Assembly (NCBI GenBank): GCA_033856275.1
Contig: JAWVFJ010000027.1
Coordinates: forward strand, 22,838 to 86,837
Origin: VRUE01 sp033856275
Lineage (GTDB): Bacteria > Actinomycetota > Thermoleophilia > Solirubrobacterales > 70-9
Length of the DNA: 64,000 bases
Reading direction: 5' to 3'
Made by a program: the position numbers and the translations under genes. Of this stretch, positions 7,849 through 17,419 are shown piece after piece (position 1 is the first letter of the stretch; each line of letters opens with the position of its first letter). A model generated the notes under the pieces. It was not told the origin of the DNA. It searched no databases and saw only the letters and a program-made list of their open reading frames with translations.

Positions 7849-8778
7849 TCAAACGTCGATGGCCGAGAGGACTTCTGCGGCAACCTCCGACGGTCTCTCG
7901 GGCTTCCTGGTCGCGTAGGCTTCTTTGACGCGTTCCGTCACCGACGCAATCAGTTGACGGCCTGGCCAGCGAGGGTGAATACCGTCACCTCGCCATAGCA
8001 GGCAATCGCTCAAAAGCGACCAACACAGATGAGTCGGTCGCCATACCTCGACACCACGTTCGTAGAGCCAACCACGGTGTCGCCAAAACGTCTTTAGGTC
8101 GGTTGTCAGGATGGCGGGAATGTCGAAGTGCAGGGCTTCGCGGATCAGTTGGCGGTCCCCAGGGTCCTGAAACGGCCCCAAGGGTCCCGCGGGCATCGAG
8201 CCGAAACCCTCCAGACCGGGCAGCGATGACTGCCCGAGGCCCGGCCAGCCGACCTCCTCTGGCATCCGGGTGAACAGGGGATGTGGCACGCATTCGCCCA
8301 CGTCACCAAAGGCTTGGGTGCGAGCCCGCCAATGCCTCCACTCTGCCCGCAAAGCGCTCCCACGCTCTCCGGGGGCACGCAGCAACTCCTGCCAGGACGC
8401 CAGGGTCACGACAAATGGGCAAGGAGTCGACTCGTCGGTCTCTACCTCTTCTACGGCTACGCGCAGCCCTGCGATTGCCCGCAACTCACGCCCAAGGTCG
8501 GCCCCGAACCGTCGGCCCACCGACCGCCACGCGTTGCGGTTACCGCTGTGTGGCGCATGCTCCCTCGCCCAACGGAGGTTCTGTACGACACTGGTGTCAA
8601 GCAGAACGTACGGTGGCGCGCGATGGGGAGGGGCCAACAGCGAGGGATAGTCGCCGATCACCGGCAGGCCACCCGGGTGTATGCCTGGAGAACTCTCGTA
8701 CTCGTCGGGAGCGCAGAGCGTGCACCCGCATTCCTCAGCTGAGAAGGTTTCGTACCTCAGGCTTTGCGCGAACGCCAT
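7849..8778 (-). CDS. PIN-like nuclease-fold protein, candidate toxin/effector
   Basis: A 309-residue protein. An N-terminal Cys cluster CGCTLC (17-22) precedes a PIN-type core: strand 1 YVLLDTSVVQNL with Asp61, then SWQELL with Glu131, DPGDRQLIREAL with Asp208, and the final strand AILTTDLKTFWRHR with Asp227. This D-E-D-D order and spacing fit PIN ribonucleases such as VapC, with a large insertion between the second and third acids. The C-terminal 70 residues are unassigned. The ATG is 4 nt after the HxlR stop with no clear Shine-Dalgarno, suggesting coupled translation. It is first of the three-gene low-G+C cassette. No small VapB-like antitoxin was found; the partners may be the two downstream genes. 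Confidence 0.65.
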   Translation of the reverse strand: MAFAQSLRYETFSAEECGCTLCAPDEYESSPGIHPGGLPVIGDYPSLLAPPHRAPPYVLLDTSVVQNLRWAREHAPHSGNRNAWRSVGRRFGADLGRELRAIAGLRVAVEEVETDESTPCPFVVTLASWQELLRAPGERGSALRAEWRHWRARTQAFGDVGECVPHPLFTRMPEEVGWPGLGQSSLPGLEGFGSMPAGPLGPFQDPGDRQLIREALHFDIPAILTTDLKTFWRHRGWLYERGVEVWRPTHLCWSLLSDCLLWRGDGIHPRWPGRQLIASVTERVKEAYATRKPERPSEVAAEVLSAIDV

Positions 8779-8782
8779 CGGG

Positions 8783-9095
8783 TCAAGTTAGCGCCCCAAC
8801 ATGCGTCTCTTTTTCGAGCAGGCCGGTGACGGCACGAGCCAGTTGCCTGCCTTGGCGGGTGAGGACGTACTCGGTGTGCGGCGGGCGGCCGGGGACGAGG
8901 CGGCGCTCGACGATCCGGGCGGCCTCGAGCTGCTCGAGCCGCTCGGAGAGCGTCGTCGGCGAGATGCCGGGAAGCGACTGGCGGAACTCGTTGAAGCGGG
9001 CGGCGCCGCTGGCGCAGGCGTAGATCGTCGCCAGCGTCCAGCGGCGCTCGAGCAGGCTCGCCGTCGCCCGCATCTCGGCTGGGACCGGAGTGCAG

Positions 9096-9115
<20 letters not shown>
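8783..9115 (-). CDS. HxlR family winged-helix regulator
   Basis: A 110-residue DNA-binding protein: Cys near the N-terminus, RRWTLATIYACASGAARFNEF, then PGISPTTLSERLEQLEAARIVERR and the wing with PPHTEYVLTRQG. This is the complete HxlR pattern. ATG 9115 overlaps the end of lon by 20 bp in another frame; a later in-frame ATG at 9073 would remove the overlap but also the N-terminal Cys typical of the family, so I prefer 9115. It sits between lon and the PIN gene in one strand run. It could control the downstream cassette or respond to thiol stress; neither is shown. Confidence 0.85.
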
Positions 9116-11396
<2,281 letters not shown>

Positions 11397-11430
11397 GTCT
11401 AAGTCCAATTTCTGTAGTTAGTCTTGTTCC

Positions 11431-11460
11431 AGGATAGCGCAGGCTCAACGGCCGCTCAAG
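11431..11460 (-). promoter_or_regulatory. lon promoter, heat-shock-like or housekeeping
   Basis: On the minus strand CTTGAG (11455-11460) is separated by 17 nt from CTATCC (11432-11437). This resembles the CTTGAA-N16-CTATCA and CTTGAA-N16-CTACCA pairs upstream of dnaK and the YflT-like operon. Shifting by one base gives TTGAGC-N17-TATCCT, an acceptable housekeeping promoter, so both readings coexist. TTGAGC is repeated 11 nt apart. The start codon is about 35 nt downstream of the -10. Confidence 0.5.
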
Positions 11461-11522
11461 CGGTAGGAGTGCGGAGATCACCTCTTCACCCGGCTCCGCC
11501 CGCCCGCGGTACGGTTGTCGCC

Positions 11523-11858
11523 ATGGAGTCCGAGCGCGCCCGAAAATTGCTCAACCATGAGCGAGAGCAGATAGAGCGCGAGATCGCCGCCATCGAGCGT
11601 CAAGGTCCCGAGGAGGGCGACGACCACGTAGAGCCCGGCGACCTCGATTCGGAGAACCTCTACCAGGACGAGCTAGATGCAGGCCGATTGCAGGACCTTC
11701 GACGTAGGCTCGCCGACGTCAAAAGGGCCGAAGTGCGGCTCGGTGCCGGCACCTACGGCCTCTCGGTCCAGAGCGGTCGGCCGATTCCCGACGAGCGCCT
11801 CGAGGCCTTCCCCACCGCCGAGCTGACCGTCGAGGAGCAGGAGCGCCGCTCTACCTGA
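11523..11858 (+). CDS. TraR/DksA-like protein lacking zinc-finger cysteines
   Basis: A 111-residue protein starting at ATG 11523. The first 85 residues are a charged helical hairpin (RARKLLNHEREQIEREIAAI and RLQDLRRRLADVKRAEVRL). The end, GTYGLSVQSGRPIPDERLEA, aligns with the C-terminal globular part of DksA/TraR proteins (GTYG-C-x-x-C-G-x-P-I-P-x-x-R-L-E-A), but both cysteines are replaced (Ser/Val and Ser). DksA-like proteins insert into the RNA polymerase secondary channel and act with ppGpp. Whether this one does is unknown. It ends at a strong hairpin shared with the convergent nhaA-like gene. Confidence 0.7.
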   Translation: MESERARKLLNHEREQIEREIAAIERQGPEEGDDHVEPGDLDSENLYQDELDAGRLQDLRRRLADVKRAEVRLGAGTYGLSVQSGRPIPDERLEAFPTAELTVEEQERRST

Positions 11859-11861
11859 CCC

Positions 11862-11908
11862 CGGTGCAACGCGTTGTCCACCTGCCGGGGGGACAAAACG
11901 TTGCACCG
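11862..11908. terminator. large bidirectional hairpin between convergent genes
   Basis: Two 18-nt arms (11862-11879 and 11891-11908) pair at 16 of 18 positions around an 11-nt loop. The element fills the gap between the TraR/DksA-like stop (11858) and the NhaA stop (11922). It is long enough to terminate transcription from both sides. No long T-tract follows, though CATTGCTTT lies on the plus side. Size also fits a small palindromic repeat element. Confidence 0.6.
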
Positions 11909-11921
11909 CATTGCTTTCCGG

Positions 11922-13808
11922 CTAGGGCGCGATGATGGAGCGGGCACCGGCGGCCCGTACCGCGGCCGAGAGGGTCTCGATGTCATAGGCGCCGTCGTGG
12001 CGGCGCTCGTTGACGAAGAAGGTCGGCGTGCCGGTGACGCCGCTGATGTCGGCCGAGTCGACGTCTTCCTCGACCCGCGGGGCGTGGGAATGCTGGCGCA
12101 GCTCATCCTGGTAGCGCTCGAGGTCGAGCCCCAGCTGCTCGGCGTACGCGTGGAGGTCGCGCGGGGTCAGATCCCCCTGGTGGTCGAGCAGCAAGTCGTG
12201 CATCTCCCAGAAGGCGTCCTGTGCGGCCGCCGCCTCGGCCGCCTCGGCGGCGAGCTCGGCATGCGGGTGCACGTCGGAGAGCGGCAGGTGGCGCCAGACG
12301 TAGCGGACGTCGCCGAAGTCGGCCAGCAGCTCACGAATCACTGGCTCGGCCCTGCCGCAATACGGGCACTCGAAGTCGCCGTACTCGACGACCGTCACCG
12401 GCGCCTCCGTTGGCCCGCGCAGGTGGTCTCGCTCGGGATCGACTGGCCGGGCCAGGTCGACGAGCGTTTCCGAGGTTCCCAGCAGGGCGCGAATGCGCGC
12501 CCGACGGGGCAGCATGGCGGTGACGCGGAAGACCAGCCAGGTCAGTGCGGAGGCGCCGAGCGCGGCACTCAGCACGCCGAGCTTCGCCTCGCGCAGCTCC
12601 ACCCCTTTGAACGCAAGCGCGGCGATCAGCAGCGAGACGGTGAAGCCGATGCCCGCGATCGCGCCGCCTCCCGCCATCGCGGCCCAGCCGACCGGCGGGC
12701 GCAGCCGTCCACTGCTCAATTTGGTCACCAGCAAGGCGACACCGATCATCCCAACCGGCTTGCCGAGCACGTAGGCAACGATGATCCCCAGCGCGATCGG
12801 CGAGGAGTAGGCACGCGAAAGGAAGTCGCCGTCGATCGCTATGCCGACGTTGGCCAGGGCGAAAAGCGGCACGATCACGTAGCTGGTCCAGGGGTGGTAG
12901 AGCTGCAGCAGGCGGGCGTTGGGCGAGACGGCCGCCTCCAGCCCGGCGCGAGCGGAGCGCGCCAGCTCCGGCGTCGGCTGCTCACGAAAGCTGCGGAAGA
13001 GGTCGGTCGCCCGCTCCAGCTCGCTGCGCCCGGCGGGGTAGGCCCAGGTGATCAGGCCGACGGCGAGGCCGAGCACGACGGGATCGATGCCCGACTCGAA
13101 GAGCGCCACCCAGGCGACCGCGGCCAGCAGCAGATAGACGAGGCCGGGCCGGATCCGCGCGGCGAGGGCGATCAAGATCAGGCAGAAGGCAGCGGCGGCG
13201 ATCAGCAGCGGTTCGAGCTCGATCTGGCCGCTGTAGGCGGCGACGATGACCAGTAGCGCGACCACGTCGTCGACGACGATGATCGTCAGCATGAAGCCGC
13301 GCAGGCGGTCGGGGAAGCGCGGGCCGACCAGGGCGAGCATGCCGAGGGCGAAGGCGGTGTCGGTGGACATCGCCACCCCCCACCCCTGCGCCGAGGGCTC
13401 GCCGGCGTTGAAGGCGAGGAAGATCGCTATCGGCACGAGCATCCCGCCCAGGGCGGCGAAGACGGGCAAAGCAAGGCGGTGGCGCTCGCGCAGCTCGCCG
13501 ACGTCGAACTCGCGGCGGACCTCGAGCCCGACGACGAAGAAGAAGAACGTCATCAGCCCGTTGTTGACCCACTCGCGCAGGCTTTGGGAGATGCCGGAGT
13601 CCCCAATTTTGATCGAGAGCTGCGTGTGCCAGACGCTGTCGTAGGAAGAGAGATCAACGTTTGCCCAGAGCAGCGCCGCAACGGCCGCGCCGAGCAGCAC
13701 GCTGGCGCTGCCGGTCTCGGTGGTGAGGAAGTCGCGCAGCGGCGCCTGCAGGCTGCGCGCCCAGGCGGTTCGCCCGCTGAACGCCGATCGGACCCGGGAG
13801 TCGCTCAT
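11922..13808 (-). CDS. nhaA: Na+/H+ antiporter NhaA fused to a DsbA-like thioredoxin domain
   Basis: A 628-residue membrane protein. Residues about 20-430 are an NhaA antiporter (electrogenic Na+/H+ exchange, pH homeostasis), with the conserved MTFFFFVVGLEVRREF segment and TIIVVDDVVALLVIV, whose paired Asp residues match the ion-binding DD of NhaA. From about residue 457 a DsbA/FrnE-like thioredoxin domain follows with CPYC at 481-484 and the cis-Pro segment VTGTPTFFV. This fusion is known in actinomycetes. A redox-control role for the extra domain is inference. It is divergent from the CNB-TrxR gene (57 bp). Confidence 0.93.
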   Translation of the reverse strand: MSDSRVRSAFSGRTAWARSLQAPLRDFLTTETGSASVLLGAAVAALLWANVDLSSYDSVWHTQLSIKIGDSGISQSLREWVNNGLMTFFFFVVGLEVRREFDVGELRERHRLALPVFAALGGMLVPIAIFLAFNAGEPSAQGWGVAMSTDTAFALGMLALVGPRFPDRLRGFMLTIIVVDDVVALLVIVAAYSGQIELEPLLIAAAAFCLILIALAARIRPGLVYLLLAAVAWVALFESGIDPVVLGLAVGLITWAYPAGRSELERATDLFRSFREQPTPELARSARAGLEAAVSPNARLLQLYHPWTSYVIVPLFALANVGIAIDGDFLSRAYSSPIALGIIVAYVLGKPVGMIGVALLVTKLSSGRLRPPVGWAAMAGGGAIAGIGFTVSLLIAALAFKGVELREAKLGVLSAALGASALTWLVFRVTAMLPRRARIRALLGTSETLVDLARPVDPERDHLRGPTEAPVTVVEYGDFECPYCGRAEPVIRELLADFGDVRYVWRHLPLSDVHPHAELAAEAAEAAAAQDAFWEMHDLLLDHQGDLTPRDLHAYAEQLGLDLERYQDELRQHSHAPRVEEDVDSADISGVTGTPTFFVNERRHDGAYDIETLSAAVRAAGARSIIAP

Positions 13809-13865
13809 TTCTCGGCTAGCTTTTCATTCTCAGCCGCTCGACCGACCATCTAGGCTTGGCCGCGG

Positions 13866-15452
13866 ATGGCCTCTCGTCCGACAAGCCGGGTCCTCTCGAG
13901 CTCCCAGCTTGCGACCCTGGCCGAGGTTGGCGAGGAGCGCACCGCCGAGGTCGGCGAGAAGCTCTTCGAAGTCGGCGACGCGAGCTACCCGTTCATCGCG
14001 ATCCACGAGGGCGAGGTCGCGATCACCGATCCCGCCGGGCACGAGATCGTCCGCCACGGCGCCTCGGGCTTCCTCGGCGAGATGAACCTGCTCTCGGGGC
14101 AGACCGTCTTCCTCACCGCCGTCGTCACCCAGCCGCTGCGCTACATCGCCGTCGACCGGGAAGTCCTCAGGCGGCTGCTCTTCGAGGATGGCTCGCTCTC
14201 GGACCTGCTGCTCTCCGCCTTCATCGAGCGGCGCGAGCTGCTGCAGCGCCAGCACGGGATCGGGATCGAGATCGTCGGCTCGCACGAATCGGCCGACACT
14301 CGGCGCCTGCTCGATTTCGCCAGGCGCCAGCGGCTCCCCCACTCCTGGGTCTCGCCCGAGAAGAACGAGGAGGCAGCCGCGCTGCTCGCACAGCTCGGGC
14401 CCGACGAGATCCCGCTGGTGCGACTCCCCGGCGGCACGGAGCTACGCCAACCGAGCAACGGGCAGCTCTCGCGCGCGCTGGGAATCGGGCTGGAGCTCGG
14501 TCAGCGGGAGGAGGTCGATCTGGCCATCCTCGGCGGCGGCCCGGCGGGACTCGGCGCGGCGGTCTACGGCGCCTCGGAGGGCCTCGACACGCTGGTGATC
14601 GAGAGCACGGTGCTTGGCGGCCAGGCCGGCACCTCGCGCCGGATCGAGAACTACCTGGGCTTTCCGGCTGGCGTCAGCGGCACCGAGCTGACCAGCCGGG
14701 CGGTCACCCAGGCGCGCAAGTTCGGCGCCCGCACGGCGACGCCCTATCGCGCCCAAGCGCTCGAGCCAGGTGGGGAGCGGCACCTGGTCAGGCTCGAGGA
14801 AGGCAACGAGATCCTCGCCCGCACCGTGCTGCTCTCCACCGGCGCCGAATACCGCCGCCTGCCGGTCGATGGGCTCGACGATTACGAGGGAGTCAGCGTC
14901 TTCTACGCCGCAGGCCCACCCGAGGGGCAGCTCTGCGGCGGCCAGCGGGTGGGAGTGATCGGCGGCGGCAACTCGGCGGCGCAGGCGGCAATCTGGCTGG
15001 CACGCGGCGGCGCCCTGGTCACCCTCCTGCATCGCCGCGCGGACCTCAACGAGACGATGTCGCAGTACCTGATCGAGGAGATCGATCGCTATGGCGTCGT
15101 CGTCCGCGACCGCAGCGAAGTCAGCGCCCTGCATGGGGTCGACGGTCGACTCGAGGCGGTGACCCTGACCGACGGCACGAAGCTGCCTTTCTCCTACCTC
15201 TTCCTCTTCCTCGGCGCCACCCCCTGCACCGACTGGCTCGGCGAGGCGATCGCTCGCGATTCCAATGGCTTCGTGCTCACCGGCGCCGAAGCGGGCGCCG
15301 ACGGCCTGCTCGAAACGAGCGTTCCCGGCATCTACGCCGCCGGCGACGTACGCGCCGGCTCGATCAAGCGCTGCGCGACGGCGGTCGGCGAGGGCGCCAC
15401 AGTCGTCCGCTTCGTCCACGAGCACCTCTCCGCCACCGCCACAAGCGCCTAG
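13866..15452 (+). CDS. cyclic nucleotide-binding domain / thioredoxin-reductase-like FAD oxidoreductase
   Basis: A 528-residue three-part protein. Residues about 20-120 are a cNMP-binding beta-roll (GEVAITD...GFLGEMNLLSG). Residues about 135-205 form a thioredoxin/glutaredoxin-like linker. From about residue 215 comes a TrxR-like flavoprotein with FAD motif LAILGGGPAGLGAA, NADPH motif VGVIGGGNSAAQAA and the closing SVPGIYAAGDVR. The usual TrxR redox pair CxxC is missing: the equivalent stretch reads VFYAAGPP. It therefore cannot reduce thioredoxin in the standard way. The cNMP domain lacks an obvious full RxA phosphate-binding motif. Divergent from nhaA. Physiological substrate unknown. Confidence 0.88.
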   Translation: MASRPTSRVLSSSQLATLAEVGEERTAEVGEKLFEVGDASYPFIAIHEGEVAITDPAGHEIVRHGASGFLGEMNLLSGQTVFLTAVVTQPLRYIAVDREVLRRLLFEDGSLSDLLLSAFIERRELLQRQHGIGIEIVGSHESADTRRLLDFARRQRLPHSWVSPEKNEEAAALLAQLGPDEIPLVRLPGGTELRQPSNGQLSRALGIGLELGQREEVDLAILGGGPAGLGAAVYGASEGLDTLVIESTVLGGQAGTSRRIENYLGFPAGVSGTELTSRAVTQARKFGARTATPYRAQALEPGGERHLVRLEEGNEILARTVLLSTGAEYRRLPVDGLDDYEGVSVFYAAGPPEGQLCGGQRVGVIGGGNSAAQAAIWLARGGALVTLLHRRADLNETMSQYLIEEIDRYGVVVRDRSEVSALHGVDGRLEAVTLTDGTKLPFSYLFLFLGATPCTDWLGEAIARDSNGFVLTGAEAGADGLLETSVPGIYAAGDVRAGSIKRCATAVGEGATVVRFVHEHLSATATSA

Positions 15453-15489
15453 CGTGACGAGCGGTGATCTTTTGCCGCCGCCAGGGATG

Positions 15490-15503
15490 CGAACATACGT
15501 TCC
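15490..15503 (+). promoter_or_regulatory. LexA/SOS box upstream of the YegP-like gene
   Basis: CGAAC-ATAC-GTTCC fits the Gram-positive LexA consensus CGAACRNRYGTTYC at all fixed positions and lies 23 bp upstream of the start codon at 15527. This position would block transcription when LexA is bound and suggests DNA-damage induction of that gene. Confidence 0.65.
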
Positions 15504-15526
15504 CATCCCAAACTTAGGAGGCGAGA

Positions 15527-15763
15527 ATGCCCCAATTCGACGCATTTGAAGACCTGGTTGGAAAGTGGCGCTGGCGCCTGCTCGGCCCCGACGGCCGCAC
15601 GGTGGCTACGTCGGGGGAGTCCTTCGATTCCCACTGGCATGCCCTACGGGCAGCCGAAAATGTACGTGGCGTGGCCACGGGAGCCCGGATCTCCGGTACC
15701 CCCGCCGACGGAGTCAAGGACGCTTTGGGCCAGATCATCGACCGCGAATTGGCTCAGGCGTAG
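15527..15763 (+). CDS. YegP-like (DUF1508) small protein, probably SOS-regulated
   Basis: A 78-residue protein with a single DUF1508/YegP-like unit: FEDLVGKWRWRLLGPDGRTVATSGESF followed by a helix with AAENVRGVA (motif shown in two parts here). The family consensus is an aromatic/Lys-rich strand, W-R-L, N/D-G-x-x-I-A-x-S, then helix and V-K. Strong ribosome site TTAGGAGG precedes ATG 15527. Biochemical role of the family is unknown. A perfect LexA box lies immediately upstream, so DNA-damage induction is likely. It is 74 bp after the CNB-TrxR stop, on the same strand. Confidence 0.75.
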   Translation: MPQFDAFEDLVGKWRWRLLGPDGRTVATSGESFDSHWHALRAAENVRGVATGARISGTPADGVKDALGQIIDRELAQA

Positions 15764-15848
15764 TTCGAATCGATCTGGCTAGCTCCCGCGGTATTCTCCC
15801 CTGACCGGGGGCGCATAGAGCGGTTCGCCCCACCGACGGGCCCCCTTG
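15764..15848. other. short convergent intergenic region, no clear element
   Basis: 85 bp between the convergent YegP-like and cupin genes. A weak CCCC-TGACC-GGGG stem near 15808-15820 is the only structure seen. No convincing terminator or gene. Confidence 0.3.
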
Positions 15849-16271
15849 CTATTCGAGCTCTGGAGGCAGCGCCTTTGGGCCGTCCGGGTAGAGGGCTGCG
15901 AGCTGCTCGGGGGACATCTCGAGGGTGTTGGCGGCTTCAGGAGGTGCACCGGTGACGAACCAGAGCTGGTCCGCATCGGTGTCGTTGAAGACCTGGCGGA
16001 CCGAGTCGGGCTCGACCAAGACGGCGTCGAGCGGCTCGAGAGTAAGTAGATCCTCATCGACACGGATCCGTCCCGATCCCTCCAGCAGCAGGTAGAGCTC
16101 CTCCTGGTCGACATGACGGTGCCGGGTCGACGCCTGTCCTGGCTTTAGCCGCCAGAACCTCGCCCCCAACTGCTTCGCCTCGAGCTGGCGGCCGAGATCG
16201 GTGTTCTCGATTCCCATCTGATTCGAGGGACGCCAGAATGCCTCGGAGGCCGAGAGCTTGCGGTACGCCAC
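15849..16271 (-). CDS. cupin-domain protein
   Basis: A 140-residue single-domain cupin. Motif 1 reads RHRHVDQEELYLLLEGSGRI (metal ligands His, His, Glu), and motif 2 lies near DAVLVEPDSVRQVFNDTD, where the usual His is absent. Small stand-alone cupins of this kind bind metal and may act as isomerases, dioxygenases or sensors. It is third in a run with formate dehydrogenase and class III-like ADH (23 nt after the ADH), so it may take part in C1 detoxification, but no direct evidence exists. Confidence 0.85.
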   Translation of the reverse strand: MAYRKLSASEAFWRPSNQMGIENTDLGRQLEAKQLGARFWRLKPGQASTRHRHVDQEELYLLLEGSGRIRVDEDLLTLEPLDAVLVEPDSVRQVFNDTDADQLWFVTGAPPEAANTLEMSPEQLAALYPDGPKALPPELE

Positions 16272-16293
16272 CCGCCTAATTTAGTCGCTGCAC

Positions 16294-17400
16294 TTAGTGA
16301 AACTCGATCACGCTGCGGATGCCGTCCTGGGCCTCCATCAGCTCGAAGCCGCGATTGACTTCGTCGAGCGTGATGCGATGGGATAGAAAGGGCTCGATGT
16401 CGATCTCGCCGGCAAGGTAGCGGTCAATGAGCACTGGGACCTGGTCGCGACCCTTGACGCCGCCGAAGGAGGAGCCAGCAATGCGTCGGCCAGTTATCAA
16501 GAAGCGCGGGACGACATCGAGGGTCTCCCCCTTGCCGGCCACGCCGGCGATTGTGCAAAGGCCCCAGGCCATCCGCGCCGATTCGACCGCCTGGCGCATC
16601 ACGGCAACATTGCCAGTCGCCTCGAAGGTGTAGTCGGCGCCGAAACCACCGGTCATCTCGAGGATCTCCTCGACCGCAGCCTCGCCGCCTTCGATCGTGT
16701 CGGTGGCTCCCTGACCGCGGGCCAGCTCGAGCCGCTCGGACGAGAGGTCGACACAGACGATGCGCTCCGCGCCCTGCAGCCGACAACCCGCGACGGCCCC
16801 CAGCCCAACCATTCCCGCGCCGAAGACGGCGCAGGTACTGCCCGGTGCGACCGCCGCGGTGTTGATCGCGGCGCCGAGGCCGGTCGATAGCCCGCAGGCG
16901 AAGAGACAGGCGTGCTCGAAGGGCGCCTCGGGACTCACCTTCGCCAGGGCGATCTCCGGCATCACCGTGTACTCGGCGAAGGTCGAGCAGCCCATGAAGT
17001 GGCGGATGCCGTCGCCCTCGCGCGAGATGCGCGTCGTGCCGTCGGGCAGGAAGCCCTTGTTCTGATGCTCGCGGATCGCCATGCAGAGGTTGGTGCGCGG
17101 GTCGACGCAGTGGACGCACTCTCCGCACTGGGGCGAGAAGAGGGTGACGACGTGGTCACCCGAAGAGAGCGAAGCGACGTCGGGGCCAACCCGCTCGACG
17201 ACGCCGGCCCCCTCGTGGCCGAGCACGGCCGGCGCGTAGCCCGAAGGGTCAGCACCTGAAGCGGTGTAGAGGTCGGTATGACAGACGCCGCAGGCGACCA
17301 GACGAACGAGAACCTCGCCAGCCTGCGGCTCGGCCAACTCGACCTCCTGGACCGCGAGCGGCTGCCCGAACTCCTCCAGCACCGCGGCGCGCATCCTCAT
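16294..17400 (-). CDS. class III-like zinc alcohol dehydrogenase (formaldehyde dehydrogenase type)
   Basis: A 368-residue medium-chain dehydrogenase. Catalytic zinc ligands lie in ACGVCHTD and GHEGAGVVE; the structural-zinc lobe has CGECVHC...NLC. The Rossmann motif is VFGAGMVGLGAV. The C-terminal SSFGGVKGRDQVP...IDIEPFLSHR region is diagnostic of the class III (S-hydroxymethyl-thiol) group. In actinomycetes the thiol carrier would be mycothiol or another cofactor. It lies 19 nt downstream of NAD-formate dehydrogenase, giving a route formaldehyde to formate to CO2. Substrate assignment rests on family and context. Confidence 0.88.
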   Translation of the reverse strand: MRMRAAVLEEFGQPLAVQEVELAEPQAGEVLVRLVACGVCHTDLYTASGADPSGYAPAVLGHEGAGVVERVGPDVASLSSGDHVVTLFSPQCGECVHCVDPRTNLCMAIREHQNKGFLPDGTTRISREGDGIRHFMGCSTFAEYTVMPEIALAKVSPEAPFEHACLFACGLSTGLGAAINTAAVAPGSTCAVFGAGMVGLGAVAGCRLQGAERIVCVDLSSERLELARGQGATDTIEGGEAAVEEILEMTGGFGADYTFEATGNVAVMRQAVESARMAWGLCTIAGVAGKGETLDVVPRFLITGRRIAGSSFGGVKGRDQVPVLIDRYLAGEIDIEPFLSHRITLDEVNRGFELMEAQDGIRSVIEFH

Positions 17401-17419
17401 CGTCTAGCGGCCGCCGGGA

